Below, piece after piece: positions 1-13,300 of a stretch of DNA of 64,000 nucleotides. Source of the DNA: Mantis religiosa (Eukaryota; Arthropoda; Insecta; Mantodea; Mantidae); contig CM060958.1 in NCBI GenBank assembly GCA_030765055.1, forward strand, positions 78,726,469 through 78,790,468, written 5' to 3'. The notes under the pieces are model-generated. The model worked only from the letters and a program-made list of their open reading frames with translations. It was not told the DNA's origin and did not search any database. The position numbers were made by a program, and so were the translations under genes. Within the stretch, counting starts at the first letter, position 1, and every line of letters begins with the position of its first letter.

Positions 1-150
1 CTCACTCACTCACTCACTCACTCACTCACTCACTCACTCACTCACTCACTCACTCACTCACTCACTCACTCACTCACTCACTCACTCACTCACTCACTCA
101 CTCACTCACTCACTCACTCACTCACTCACTCACTCACTCACTCACTCACT
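1..150. repeat. (CTCA)n tetranucleotide satellite
   Basis: The window opens inside a perfect CTCA/TGAG tandem array of about 37 units with no interruptions, so its true left end lies outside the window. A shorter array of the same motif occurs at 31310-31368. Confidence 0.97.
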
Positions 151-700
151 ATCTCACCGAGCTGGATGACTCAGCCATTTTCGTCTGTGGCCCGCATTCG
201 GGTGCCCGTGGTTGACCTACCTGACCCATGGGTTTTTCTGGGGTTTTCCCGGGTCGCTAGGCGAATGCTGGGAGGTTAATTACATCCCCGAATTTCCTGT
301 CACTCCATTTCATCTCCACTATCATTTTATATCGTCTCTCATCTGGTGGTCTCTTTCAGGATAGAAGTGTTGGCGGGTGTCTCGGCGGTGCATGGCAGGA
401 TGATATGCTCTGAGGAAAACTACTTCGTCCCCGGTAGGTCGGTTGCCGGTCTCCACTCCTCTGCTGCGACCATTTCGTGACCGCCAGCCAGGGACCTTTG
501 GGGCTCGGCTGCTGGGCACGTTGCCGTCCCGCAGTAGGGTAGCGTGTCCGTTGTCCTGGCCTGTCGGGGAAAGTCTCTATCCAAGTAAACTGTAGGGAAC
601 CTGCCCTCTGTACTGTCGTGGGTCCTTGGGTTGAATTGAGTCTGAGGTTCTACTCCCAATAGTCCTGGACCCGTAGGACCGGAACCCGGACCTCTCGGGT
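151..700. other. GC-richer repeat-like stretch, no gene
   Basis: No coding sequence is supported. The segment 225-320 (GGTTTTTCTGGGGTTTTCCC-type) resembles the tail that follows the tRNA-like head of the SINE at 63798-64000, so at least part is probably a 5'-truncated SINE or LINE tail. The open frames here show no family resemblance. Confidence 0.4.
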
Positions 701-762
701 TTTTTACCGTAGGGCAGTGCCTATTTTACAAACTCCCCCCCCCCCCCCGCTGCACACGGCAG

Positions 763-1105
763 ACAGGACGGAAGTGGATACGCCACTTACGCGCCAATCC
801 AAAATGGACTGGCTACCAAATAACCTTGGTAGGGCCGCTGGTGATCTAGCACACCAGCTACTAGCTCTGCAGACTAGTACCCGGGACTTATTAGGCAACC
901 CTCCACCGCCTCCGGGCGGCCGTAGCCTAACCGGAGGTACCCAATTTCCCCTGGGTGTCGGGAACACACTGCCCCCTAGAGTCCAACCCAATCCGAATAG
1001 TTCCCATTCAGGGAGGGGCTCGAACGTTCTGCCCGAGGTTCCTCTAGTAACTTCAGAGGTACCACGAGTGCTAAGGGTCCGCAGCGGCCGCACCACGCAG
1101 TTGTA
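763..1105 (+). repeat. dispersed repeat family A, copy 1
   Basis: This segment matches 36981-37330, starting from a shared GAAGTGGATACGCCACTTA and running through a GC-rich block with GGCGGC, CCCGGGACTT and AACCCAATCCGAA. The plus frame is open in both copies and conserves residue strings such as DLAH, LLALQ, STRD, PPGGR and RVQPNPN. This suggests a transposon-derived coding or 5' region, but I do not recognise the protein. A C-tract (about 14 C) precedes it at 735-748. The minus frame is also open, so the coding strand is uncertain. Confidence 0.6.
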
Positions 1106-2335
1106 GAGTACGGATCCAATCCCTTACGGGAGGTCCTTGGGTTGGCCGCCCTCTGTCTCCTTCACCTCATCCTTCCTCCCGGGGTGGTCCCTTTAAGGGG
1201 CATAGGAAGAATGGGTCCCACATGGTAGCCCTCGTACCGAATACTCTTCGTAATGAAATCCCAATCCCAATCGTCACTCACTAACTCGCTCACTTCCGTC
1301 TTTGTTTCTATGTTTAAATACTCGTTTTCCCATCTCGTTAATAGACAGGCAAAATTATAATAAACTCTTGAAAAAATTTGAGCTTTCTACTACTTACGAA
1401 AATATGAAGAATAAATCCAAAATTATTACGAGATAATATAATTTTCAGCTAATACAGCTTATGATTTACAAGTTAGGAATACTTTCACTTCGTTGGTTTA
1501 ATAAAAGAGTCTTTGCAGATATTGTCCATATTTAATTATAGAATATCAAATAAAGGAAAAGGAAATTGCAGGAAGTTACTTATAGTTTCTAATTACTGTG
1601 AAAGCCCTAAGCACAGAAAAAGAAAGTAAGAAAGAAAGAATGAAAAAAGAAGTCTGTTTACTTTTTACTACTTGGTTAATATCAATTACAAAAACTACTA
1701 CACATGAAGGCAAAACTCTTGAAGATTGCTTTGATTTTGCTGTGACGTTACATAGAGGAACTACATTTCCTCAGCTGAGCTCGAATTGGAGGCAATAAGG
1801 TTGTATGGTAAATAATTATGAATTATATTTAATTTAACTTTTAGTTATTTTAACAGGAGTAACCAAAAGTACCCAAATTCTTTTTTCGGCATTAGAATAC
1901 GTTTTAAATAAAGAATATTTTTGTTAAAGTATACCTGATTAAGCAAAAATACCAGTCAGTGTATAATGGTTTTCTAAAGGTGTTTCGGAAAATCATCTGA
2001 ATAAATAATTAGCAGATATTAAATATGATATTGTTTATAACATAAAAATTTTCTTAGTATTATGAAGCATTAATTTTTTGTCATGTACAAGGAATTTGCC
2101 CACAGCAAAATATAAAAATACTTATTGCTATAGATAATAATAGTAAACATGGTTTAAATATTGTAACCACTTGGGCTACATAGTTTAGTTTCACAGATAG
2201 AATCCAATGCAACTATACATTTTGTTAATCATTACTGCTCCCTTAGCCTCGAAGTCTGTCACCTTACTCGTCCTCTTGCTAGCATGTCCACTGATCGTAC
2301 TATCCAGCAACACAAAGAAGGTCCCTGGAAGGTAT
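1106..2335. other. AT-rich, no gene seen
   Basis: Apart from GC-richer sequence up to about 1280, this is AT-rich unique-looking sequence. A 66-codon frame at 1598-1798 is low-complexity and starts from a non-ATG codon. Nothing is supported as a gene. Confidence 0.6.
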
Positions 2336-2560
2336 GTGCTGCCCTACACCGTGGGACAAGGACAGCAAATGTGTGTGGCAGAGAAAGCCTGCTACACAAG
2401 GAGCAGACCCTTAAAAAACATGCGCCCTATTTACTCTGTACGCTAAAACCGAGATGATTCATTCACAAAAGTAGAAGCCATCAGAATGTTTTTGAATTGT
2501 CTGTAACTGTACTGACATGGGGTGTCATAAACCTGTCCAGGGAGGGTGTGGGAACCTTCG
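2336..2560. repeat. dispersed repeat family B, copy 1
   Basis: About 200 bp match the stretch 21535-21740 with many substitutions. Shared words include GTGGGACAAGGACAG, CTACACAAGGAG, TTCACAAAAGTAGAAG and TATAAACCTGTC. It is diverged on both sides and non-coding, and the family is not recognised. Confidence 0.65.
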
Positions 2561-2702
2561 CCAACACCCATGCGTCTCAGGCGTCGGAGACTATCTCTCC
2601 TGTGGAGGACAATACTCACGCTACCGTCCACGAGAAACTCATTCGTAGCACATGCGCCGCGCACGCACCACTTCCGCTGCAACGTATCGATGTTGAATTT
2701 CA

Positions 2703-3110
2703 TATTTAGCCTTAATTGATGGGAGTTAATCGTTCTTTCACCCTAAACATGTATAGACTAAGGTTTTGGGTAGATAGTCAAACTGAAAAGTTCAATGCGA
2801 TGGCCGGGTTTTGAACCACGGCTCTCCTGGTTTCCGTGCAGTCACTCTTATCCATTGAGCTACCATGGCCAGCGTGCCGTCATGACACTAAGTTCTCCAA
2901 TTGACTCGTATGTTTTGCTGGTAAACCGCTAGGGGCTCTCGTATTCGAGAGTCATTTGTGGCGACTTACTATTGTAAGAACTTGAATCCCAGGCTTCATC
3001 ATTAAACTCTCCTTATTTAACAAATAAGACAGAAACCAGGAGATCTTTGGTTCAAATCCCGGCTATGGCACTGAATTTTTCAGTTTAACTTTATCATGTT
3101 TGGCCTGTCT
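2703..3110. repeat. fold-back tRNA-related SINE, diverged copy
   Basis: This is a diverged member of the family seen in full at 35414-35933 and 46950-47438. An antisense tRNA-like head at about 2797-2872 (GGTTTTGAACC, then the complement of an A box) is followed by the shared body (GGGGCTCTCGTATTCGAGA, TTGTGGCGACTTACTATTGTAAG). A partial sense head (GGTTCAAATCCCGGC) closes it at about 3050-3070. The fold-back loop region is partly deleted compared with the full copies. Confidence 0.7.
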
Positions 3111-6100
3111 CTAGTCATTAAAATAAGAACATAATTGAAAAGAACTAGCATACTGTATTGTTAATGATATATTAGATATCTACAGAAACAAAGCTGAAAC
3201 AACAGAAGCCACAGCGTCAGAAATCTAAACCTTAGAACGCTCCCTCGCATCGTGTATTTCATTATTATTTATGTAAGGCTATATTTTAACATACTCGTAT
3301 GAGTATACATATTATATTTTTACGGTTTTTGTAAGTGTACCTACATATATTGTGTAAATAAGAAAAGCGTTGAAAGAACTTAAATGTTTAAAGAGGAAGT
3401 ATCCAATAAAGCTACCTGGCGGGCGGAAGCTCTTTTGCAAGGAGATCAGAAGAATTCAGGGATAGAAAAAGAAATCAATAGATGTATACAAAGTGGAGAT
3501 AATACAAAACTGCTAGGTTTTCTTCTATAGTCTAATTGTACGCTATGCAAAGTAAGTATTTCTAAGAGAATATCTTCTTAAAATTGTTCCTTGAGCGAAA
3601 CAATGGACGTAGTTTTATTTATTTGAAAATGTAAATGAATAACATAAGATTACTGTAAACTGTCAAGAACATTGCATCTAACTTTCCGTCGGGTGTTTTT
3701 CTGTAAAGGGATGTACACCAGTTAAAGTAGACAATTTTGCTCAAAATTTGTTTTTCTTTTCAGCATTCTCGTTTCGCTCATCTTTGTGATGATGGATGAC
3801 TATAGATAGCGTCATCACGGCACGAAGGGCTACCCGGTCCCGTTCACAACAATACCCATACTGCGGCAAACCCGCATACCAGAGTTAAATTGATTGGATT
3901 ATGAGTTCTCTTATCCTCAGGTGAATGAATGTAGGAAATGGATTTTGGTGGTTGTTGGCTACTCAGTTGTATTAATAACACTTTGTTTGTTGCATAATTA
4001 TTTGGTTTAATTCCTACTAAGTTTGCTTATGGACTTGGATCGGTGACCACCTGTTAGTAACATTCCTAACATAAATTCAGTTTTACTGGAAACCCTGGAT
4101 TACTTGTTTAAAGTTACTTCCGCGTGGTTTCTATTACTTCTTTATACGGTGACTACTTTGCTGTAATAAACTTCCAATGCTGCTTCCATCTGCGGTGGTT
4201 GCGCTATTCTTAACTTCCCTACATTTCAGACTTACAAATCTTCGCTGCTCCTTCTTAAGGCGCACTCACACGTCTTTCCTCTCGTAGTATCACCCTTTAA
4301 GTAAGTTTTTCCTACTTCGCGATTCAGTTCGAACCTTATTCTGATCCCCTCTCTAACTTTATCAGATCACCAAAATAGCTCACCCTTCTCAAATTTTACA
4401 TTATTATTGGTTTCTCATTTATTTAGAATTTTTGCATTGGTATACAAAACATATTTAACTCATTAACGTTCAGCCCACCCTGAGTTGGGGAACGCCTACC
4501 ATAAGCTGTTTGTAAAAGTATACATCGTTAACAAATCAGCGAAGTAAATACCTTTAGCGCTCATGCTCAACTGCATTTTGAAAACCCTTTTGTCCCAACA
4601 CATTCCTGACTGGGAGTATTCTATAGTTCTCAGAAGTGTGCAGATTTGGACACGAATATTTTCTCTTTTGCCTGGATGCTAGTATGTATGTTATATTAAA
4701 TTACATTCTTCCCTTCTTATTCTTTAATTCAACCGCTATTTTAATCATTACTCTATCCATTCTAATTTCATATTAATATAACAAGATTTTTATATTAGTT
4801 TAGTAAAGCATTTGTATTAATTTATCTTCTTTGTAATTATCTGATTTCGATTAACCTGCCGCATCCTAATATCTGATACAGTACGGAACATTATCCATTG
4901 TGTGCCGCTTCTGTGCTCCAAATGATTCGTTTTGGCCTTTCTGTAGGTTCCTTTTCGAGAACGTTCGCTTCTTCTTGGGGTCCATTTAAGGAGCTGAGTA
5001 GTTTCCAGCGCGTCAAGGAGGGAATAGGCAGCAAGTGACAATTGAGTTGTGGTCATTGTCATTAGACTCTGCGCTGTGTAGTTCAGTTGTGAGTTGCAAA
5101 CTCAATAGTTCAGTTGTGATTCGATTCAACGATCAGGAGAAGTACAATGTTTACACTACACTAAGTGCTTAAGTGATTAATAAATAACATTTAGCAGTAA
5201 ATGTCATCTCTGTATGTTATAGTATTATAAAGTAAAGAAAACTTGCAACTGTGTACGAGAAATGTATTAGAAGCGCTTTAATTTCGTAGACTGGTTCTCC
5301 GAAAGTTAGGGAAGCTCCTCAGAAAATCGATGTATGTCTCACAGTTCAAAGTTTAGGGGTTCATTTCAGAAGCCCTAATAATGCAAGATTGAACTTCTTG
5401 ATTGGATGTGGAATGCGAGACTGATATAGGAAAATGGTTGGGATATTGCTTTGGACTTTTCCACTACAAAACCCGAAGACGTGGGAAAAGAATTTGGCAT
5501 TAAACTGTCGTCAGTAAGTGGTTGACGATTGTTTACATATCGGAAGAATGCTACATAAGTAGATGCTATTATTCCATGTTAACTCCATTAGCATTTGTCA
5601 CACAACTGATGCATGCATATATTTGGAGACCAATTTGAACAAGAATGTCGACACTGCTTATGTAAAAGTTTATGAATTTATCAGCTTTGAGGTAGAAAGT
5701 ACATCAACCTGCAAAGTTTAGATACATTAAGAAGAATTCAGCAAACTACAGGAATAAACAATGGGTGCATTATACATGCTAAATATTAAGTACTTGTTTA
5801 GTATGAGAAAAATTTTACGAAGCTACTTGCCACTCTTAAGTGTGGGAAAAGGGACAGAAATGTTCTTTTCAGTATTCGGACGAATTTTAAATTTCCACAT
5901 ACGGCATTAAAGTCGTGCGAAGAAATTTACAAGTCAGATCATAGGAAATTATTTCCATCAAATAAATTTACATTCTTTCACTCGGTTTGTGGAGGATTAT
6001 GCTCAATATTTCAATCTTATAAAAGAGCGAGAGTGAGAGTGAGAGTGAATGTGGGGAATGGCTGTTCCTTATGCAATTCTATACCGTTGCTTACTTCCAC

Positions 6101-6875
6101 TAATAATATTAGAGATAACCTTTGACACAAGGCGAAAAATACTGTCTTCCATAGAACTCAAAATTCCATTCCATATGATCTCTGACATCAATCATGGAAT
6201 AACCAAACAGTCAAGTGTGACATTCATTTGTTATTATTTTCTTGTGTTGTTCAGTGATTTTGTGTGTATTTTGCATTACTGAGAAAGAAACTAGGTTATA
6301 TTGACCTCAGTGAAACATCTATTATTTTTTCCCCATTGATATCTTCTTCTCAAATAGCGACGCGGTAGTCCAAGTGCAATATCGTGGAAGTAAACGCAAC
6401 GTCCACGCAACTTGCAAGGGAACGTTAACGCAACGAAAATAATTTGGTCACAAATTTAGTAGTTATGCTGAGCTATACGTTTGTTCTATGGCAACATTAC
6501 TATTTGTTAGGTTTACTAACATTTTACACAATTTAGTCAAATAAAAGGAATATCCAATATCGAAATTTTGTCCAGAAACACTTCGACTATAGATAGTGAC
6601 ATAAAAAGTAAAAGTTGAAATTAGGGTAAAGGGAAATGCTCCACGTTATAAAAATGTAAAATTTTTTGTTTATATAATTTGTATCAAACTAAATAATTCT
6701 CTTATAAAGATATGGGAGTGAATTCATTGAGAGACCAAGGTATTTTAACGAAACGCTGTTAGGGCGATGGTTGACGGAGATGAATGTATGAGTATAGATA
6801 GGGACAATAGAATTATATTTGTCTTTTTCCCTGTTCTCCCATAAGTTTACAACAGGATCGTCTTTGTTACATAGG

Positions 6876-6921
<46 letters not shown>

Positions 6922-7500
6922 TTATAGTTCCTTACAGTGAAGGATTGTGTAACAACAAATTTATTTTCCCAGAAAAATAAAATAGTGTACAACGCTATTA
7001 ATGAAACATAACTAATTATTAAAATTCAAAATTTGAAACTCAGTATCGACAAAGGGTTACACAATATGTTTATCCCTCTTAACAGAATACACCACAAACC
7101 CGAAAAAATTTGTACCCTCCATTTATAAGCTTCTCAAAAGGATGTTAGTGTCAGAAGAGCAACACATTCCTATCCTGCCATGCTTACATTGTTCTATACA
7201 TACATATAAAAGCTACTTATTTTTTTTCTTCCAAATAATCAAATATAATGCTGTGTGCCTGTAATGGAACCGAGCAAACGTGTGAAGCAACGAAACAATG
7301 AAGAACGATCCCGCTTATATTCCAGTGCTGCTGCGGGTGCTTTAAGTTTGGTAAACATTGTTTCGAAATTAACATAACATCCGTAACATATGCAACTAAT
7401 TTGAATATAATATGAAAATGTTAAAAGTTGAAACGTTACATTGAGAAGTTTGAATAAAATAATATTGTCTCGCAAATAGATAATAGATGGATAGGTTTCA
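3111..7500. other. AT-rich intergenic sequence with short satellites
   Basis: No gene is supported. The stretch includes a short GAGAGT run at about 6025-6047 and an (AT)n run at 6878-6919. Short frames such as 4817-5062 and 6049-6282 have no domain resemblance. Confidence 0.6.
6878..6919. repeat. (AT)n microsatellite
   Basis: About 20 uninterrupted TA dinucleotides. Confidence 0.95.
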
Positions 7501-7931
7501 TGTAGATAACGAACTTGTGTAAACAGATAACGCCGGCAAGCAAGTTAACTGAGGCAAAGGCCTCTCCGGGTAGATTAAGTTACGTTTCTCGAAGGTGATA
7601 AAATGTTCGAATTATGTAACTAGATGTTTGTTTTCCAGAAACCTCTAGTGATTGACAGAACAGTCTGGTAATCATGAATTGAGATATAAAAGGGATTGTG
7701 ACACGCTAGCAGGAGAGTTGTAGTTGTGAAGCAGTTGCTGTGTAACAGTCAGTGTTGTTGTAACGAGAGCTAATGTAATCAGCTGCAAGTGTTTGTTATT
7801 GTCTTTGACCTTGGAAGATTGTGTGTTGTAGTGTTGTTACGTGAGAATTGGACAGTGTATTGCTACGGAAATAAAGAAGATTTTTAATTTCTGCAACTCA
7901 GCCTTTTAATTCCACGAACCCACAAAGTTAC
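7501..7931 (+). mobile_element. probable 5' LTR of a Gypsy-like retrotransposon
   Basis: The 3' end (CACGAACCCACAAAGTTACA) is nearly identical to the end of the solo LTR at 16280-16838. It is followed directly by ACTGGCGTCAGGAGTGCGAC, which looks like the primer-binding/leader region of an LTR retrotransposon, and then by a gag-like frame. The left boundary (TGTAGATAAC at 7501) is a guess based on the TG rule. No matching 3' LTR is seen downstream, so the element is truncated. Confidence 0.55.
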
Positions 7932-7952
7932 AACTGGCGTCAGGAGTGCGAC

Positions 7953-8580
7953 ATGGAGGCTGCATTGCAAAAGATTTTGGAGAAGATGGCGGAAATGAAA
8001 ACAGCGAATGACAACCTCGCTGCAAAAACAGAAGCGGCAAATAACAACCAGGCCGCAGTGTTGAAACAAATGAAGATGACTAACGAAAACATTACCGAGA
8101 AGATGGACGAAATGAAGGCCGAATTAACAGCGAAGACGGAAGCGGCAAACAACAGGCTGACCGCGAAGATGACCGAATTGACCACGGAGGTGAAGGCGGC
8201 AAACGAGGCCCTCGCCGTAAAGTTCGAAGAGCAGCTGACCGGCGTGAGAGATGACGTCACAGAGCTCGGCAAGCGGATGGGTCAAGTGGACGAGCGCGTC
8301 GAAGATCTGGCGAGCCGCGTTGACAAGCTGGAGGGACAGGCTGACAGCAACGCAAGGTCCCTGAACGCCATGGTGGAGGACGTCGTCAGCAGGAGGTTAA
8401 AGGTTTTAAATAGCGGCGCTTTGGGACCCGACACATCTGCGCGCCCTCAAACCTCCTAAATACGACGGCGTGACAACTTTCTAAGTTTTCCACCGTCAAT
8501 TCGACACGATGGCCAAACACAACAAGGGGTCACCAGAGGAAGAGGCCGCACAGCTAATAGCTAGTTTCCAGAGTTACAAT
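7953..8580 (+). pseudogene. gag fragment of an LTR retrotransposon (coiled coil, frameshifted)
   Basis: The frame begins at ATG 7953, 22 bases after the LTR end, and encodes 168 residues. Residues about 1-140 are an Ala/Glu/Lys-rich heptad coiled coil with imperfect internal repeats (AAKTEAANN, TAKTEAANN). Near 8440-8460 the frame shifts. The characteristic gag stretch (PPKYDG, then FHRQFDT and SPEEEAAQL) continues in another frame to about 8570, where similarity stops abruptly. No zinc knuckle, protease or reverse transcriptase follows. It is read as a decayed retroelement gag, not a host protein, because of its position behind an LTR and PBS-like sequence. Confidence 0.6.
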
Positions 8581-11500
8581 ATAAACAATGTAAAACTGGT
8601 TAAAAAATTACAACTTTGTCAAATAGTGAAACACCACCCAACAACTTTCAGATTTAGTTTGCATTTACCTAATAACCTTCGCTTCTTTGTAGACATTTTA
8701 TATCACTTAATGCACTTAAGAGTTAATTAAAACTACAGGTTACATAAAGTACAAAATACACACACAAACATATAGGTGAACTGAGAAAACACTATGTAAA
8801 ACCACAGTTGAACTCCCACATTTCATAGTAGAAAAGTGCACAGGAATCAACATGGATTAAAACATTTTGAGTTAAGAAGCAGTATCTCTTATATGCTAAT
8901 GCACATTTTAAGTAAGCTTTAACTTATTAAACTGCACACAAAAAAAAAGCCAAAACTTGAAACTATAGAATATCTGTGTTATTATATACACTGAATTCGA
9001 AAATGCATTCCAGTTTTTCAAATCAACGTAAGCCTTTACTTCAGTGATGCAATTCCGATTTTCTAATACTCGCTTGGACGTTACTTCAAGAGATAATCTT
9101 GCAAACTAATCTCTGTTTCATATAACCTTGCCCCGCTGACATGTATTACTCCGCGTGCAACTAACTTCCCCCTCATCCTAATTGGCTAATGCTTTAGTGC
9201 CGTAGGCCGTAGGCGGTGCCTTCCCGTCACATTGAAACCTGCAGTAAACGTCATAATAATTGCCAGGAAGATAGAAATAAGAATATGAAGGCATGCAAAA
9301 ATAGTGAAGTTTATAATGAAACTGAGCAAGTTGAAACTGAATGAATGAGCAATGAAACTGGAACAAGGTTGTAATGAAAGGCCTTCGGCCTTTTCCACTG
9401 GGATTTTTTCAAACATACCTTGCAAAAATGCTTGTCTTTCAGTCTTAAAATTCGTGTCACGCCATACTTGTCGTGTGTGCTTCATTCACCCAAGTCTCGT
9501 CAAGGTAGTATATTTTGCGTTTTGGACAATTTGATTGCCTTAAATAACGTCTTCGCCACACAGCAATATCGCCCCTGGAGTGCTAAGCTTTCATGTTGTC
9601 TCAATTTCATGTCGCGATGTTCCTACGCATCTAACACACCTGTAAGTTCGACTTCTCTCACTGACACGGATTCCTCTCTGTGAGTGCATTAAACACATGC
9701 ACCACAATTCTTTTTTCGCCGCTTTCTAAAGGCTTTCCCTTGCGATGCTTCAGCGAAAACTGCCATTATACATATAATAAGTACACGCGCAATAAACGAT
9801 CAATAAAATAATTTAGCCCTCGCATTCGGCATAGCACACCGTCGAACGGCGATATATGACTAATCCAGTTCAAAACAAGGTCAGTGATAAAAGACATATA
9901 AACAAATATGTCATCACTACCGCTAAAACACGTGCTATCGTGCCATGTGCTCGATTTAAGAATTAACATGCATTTCAGATAAATCAACTCTGTTGCGTAA
10001 TATATTTAATTGTTTCAATTACGAAAATATAAATTTGACAATTCTCTTCTAACATATAAAGACATATCACCATGTTAAATAACGAACTAATTTTTACCAC
10101 TCAACAGTCTGCACCACAACAGCAGCCAATGAGATGTGATAAGGTCACGTGACCATTAAGAGATACGGGGCAAGCTTACGTGAAACAAGGATTGGTGGAA
10201 GTTATCCGATTATCTGTTTACATACCTATCCAAATAGATATACTATATTTCTGTGTATCCTTCCTCCACTACTATTTGTAAATAATAAAATTCCGACAGT
10301 GTAATGACATGCTATTGTCGAGGCCGTTTATAAGTTCCGTGTTCGCACTTCATGTGGGCTTAGATGTCAATTTTAGGGTTGGGAATAACAGTGCTTTTAA
10401 CAGTACAACAGTTAGAAGTGTGTAGAAAGCATATGAATTGAACTTGAACTCTGAAGTACATAAGCTGAAAAGTTTCGCTCCAAAATATTTTTTGTAGTAG
10501 ATGCTATACTTATTTGAGCGCCTGGTTAAATGGCACTCGCCCTTCTATGCTGTTTGCTATTCCTATGGACAGAACAGATGGAGAACCTTTTAGACTTTTA
10601 CTTCTGTTTAACCAAAACTCCTAAAAAAGGAACGAAGTTTAATCTATCCAGATTTGCCCTTCGTGCGAAAGCATATTCATTATCTATTCCAACCCACATG
10701 GAAAATTTACCCTACAAGAGTCTGCTCCCACTACTTCCTTCACTCCCAACTCTAATTCTGATTCTGAGTTTGTGGAATCCAAAAACACTGTCTAATTTCT
10801 CAGACAGTGCTAAATGATCCTGTAAGAAAATTGAATCTCAGTCAAGCCAAGTCTGAATTGGTAGCAGTTAGACTAAAGGAATCTCATCTCTTCTTAACGG
10901 ATACCAAAGTATCAATTTAACGCAAGCGTCAACATAGCGTATCGACATATTTTTCTAAAAAAAAGTTAATCTTATGTAGTGTAATAATGTGAGAGAACTT
11001 ATGCATCAGCTAGGCACAGAACATATTTCTGATGAGTGACGTTTATTTATCGACTCTTCAAAGTCAAATATAAACGGTGTATTGATGTACAATGGCAATA
11101 TTTACCCTTCGGTACCACTGGCTTATGGCACACATTTGAAAGAAACCTACGAAAACGTGGACATCCTGCTAAAACCAGTAAGCTATAATGATAAAGAATA
11201 ACAAATATGCGGAGACTAAAAGTTACAAGTTAACCGGAATACAACCAGCGTATGCGAAATATTCTTTTTGTGTGAGTGGAGGTCTACAAATCTGAGGATA
11301 GTGTTGATCATTAACAAGTGAAGGAGTGGCCTTTGAGACAAAGTTTAGTACAAGGTGATAAAAATTTAAAGTTTCCCCAGATTCCCAGAAAATGTTATTA
11401 CAACTGATCCATATACAGCTGGGCTTAATAAAGGACTTTGTAAAAGCAATGGACAAAAGATAGGAATGGTCTTCAGTATTGCAAAGACAAGTTTTCCAAT

Positions 11501-12215
11501 TAGTGAATGAAAAGTAAAAGAGTATTTTATTGAGCCTCTATCCGGAAAATCCAGCACAATGCTATGTTCGAAGAAAAACTCACCGAAACAGAAAGAGTAG
11601 CGTGGGGTGCGTTCAAAATTCCTGGGAAATTACTGAGCAGATAACTACATCCAAGTTGTGAAAAATTTTAAGGGTATATGACATAATGGAATCAATATGT
11701 ACCTTAAAATTTACTTTCTCCACTTCCATCTTAACTTCCTGCCACCGAACCTGGAAATGGTGAGCGACGAGCACAGAGAAAGACTTCATCAACAAATGTC
11801 GAAATGGAAAGGCTATATGCCTTTATATTATATTATTATATATAAATTGTCTTTTAAAATACTTGCAGACTACTATTTGTTTCTCTCTGAATGTTCTGGG
11901 CCTAGCCACAAATAAAGTCTTCCAGAAAAGCTTTGTAAAATTGTAACTATTTAAAAAAATATATGAACATTTTCTTTTTTCTTAGTTTTTTAGTTTTTAA
12001 GATTATTTGACATTTTATCAGTTATCACTACACCCTCTTCTATAAAACTGGTACTTTTGAATGGTAAATGTAATTTAAGTTTGAGTCTATAACTACATTT
12101 ATTAAAACATATCACATTTTAACCAAAATATTAAATATGGTAGCCAAAGAAAAGGGTAGGTTACGGAACATCTGACTTCAAATTTAAATTTATAAGACTC
12201 GAATTAGTAAAAGTT
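8581..12215. other. AT-rich intergenic sequence, no gene
   Basis: Frames such as 9186-9485 and 10530-10817 overlap one another on both strands and carry no recognisable domain. No repeats of note were found. Confidence 0.55.
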
Positions 12216-12223
12216 ACATATTT

Positions 12224-13300
12224 TCATTTAATGGCATGAAGAAGGTTAAAATTTTGTTGTACAGTGTTATTTTGTTGTTGTTTCCAAATGCTAGGCTTTG
12301 GCGATGAAGCCATTAGCTCTCTTGCTCTCCAATATATCTGTGTAGTGAATCCGGCAGGTAGGGCTTCACAGGTTAGAAGATGTTCTTCAGTCATTTCCTC
12401 TTCTTTGTTGCACAGAGGACAATTTGGACTTGTATAAATTCCTATTCTGTGTAAGTGTTTGGCCAAATAATCATGTTCCGTAAATAATCTAGAATTTGCT
12501 ACTGCAGCTTTACGTGGGATTTCTGGAATAATTTCTGGATTTTTAATTACAATGTTCCATTTTTTATCTTTGGCTTTGTTAGATATTGATTGTTTTCTTT
12601 GTTTTTATATTTGTTTTTGATTAATCTTTCTATGGATGTAAAGGGTAAGTTTTTAATTTTGTCCTGAATTAAATTTGCACCATTTTGGCAAGAAAATCAG
12701 CTGATTCATTTCCAGCAATTCCACAATGTGCAGGTATCCACTGTAATATAATTCTTTTCTGTAATCTTTGAAGTTATTGGATCATTTTGTGACATTGTTT
12801 AATTTGGATTGATCTCATTTTATATGAACTTATTGCACATAATGCTGCTTTAGAAAATCAGAAAGTATGACAACATTTTTGAATTTATCTATTCTGTATA
12901 GAAGGTGTTGGAGTGAAATATGAATAGCCGTTACTTCTGCATCAAAATTTGTTGTGTGGTATCCTGCTGGTTGATAGAATGAGAACAGTGCACACTTAAT
13001 TCCTGCTCCTGAGTTGTTGTCCAAGTTAGATCCATCTGTGTAGATATGTAACCATTCTTCAGGTGTGTATCTATTGTTCACAGTTTCTAATGCTAGTGCT
13101 TTTAGTACAGGTTTGGAAGTTTCAGATTTTGTAATTATTTGTTCTAAATCTAATTGAATATTAATTGGTTCAAAAGTCAGTGGGTTTTCTTTGATTAAAA
13201 TGTTTTCTTTAGAATTAGGAAAATTCAGATTTTTTTTTTAATTCCATAACTTTGTGTAGGAAACTTGTTTGTGTTTTCATCTTGATTGGTTGTAGTAATC
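12224..13300 (-). pseudogene. non-LTR retrotransposon 3' end: RNase H and terminal zinc motif
   Basis: On the minus strand a ribonuclease H-like segment (13081-12830) shows the catalytic pattern IYTDGSN, FDAEVTA and VVILSD. About 360 bp further on, a C-terminal piece (12466-12224) contains CPLCNKEEEMTEEHLLTCE, a Cx2C-x8-H-x4-C type motif common at the end of Jockey/I-type LINE ORF2. Frames are interrupted between these parts, so the copy is dead. The last part is repeated, better preserved, at 62817-63135. The upstream reverse transcriptase is missing or decayed beyond recognition. Confidence 0.75.

Noticed and set aside
7953..8459. Host coiled-coil protein
   Set aside because: It lies directly behind an LTR and primer-binding-like sequence and continues into a frameshifted gag segment.
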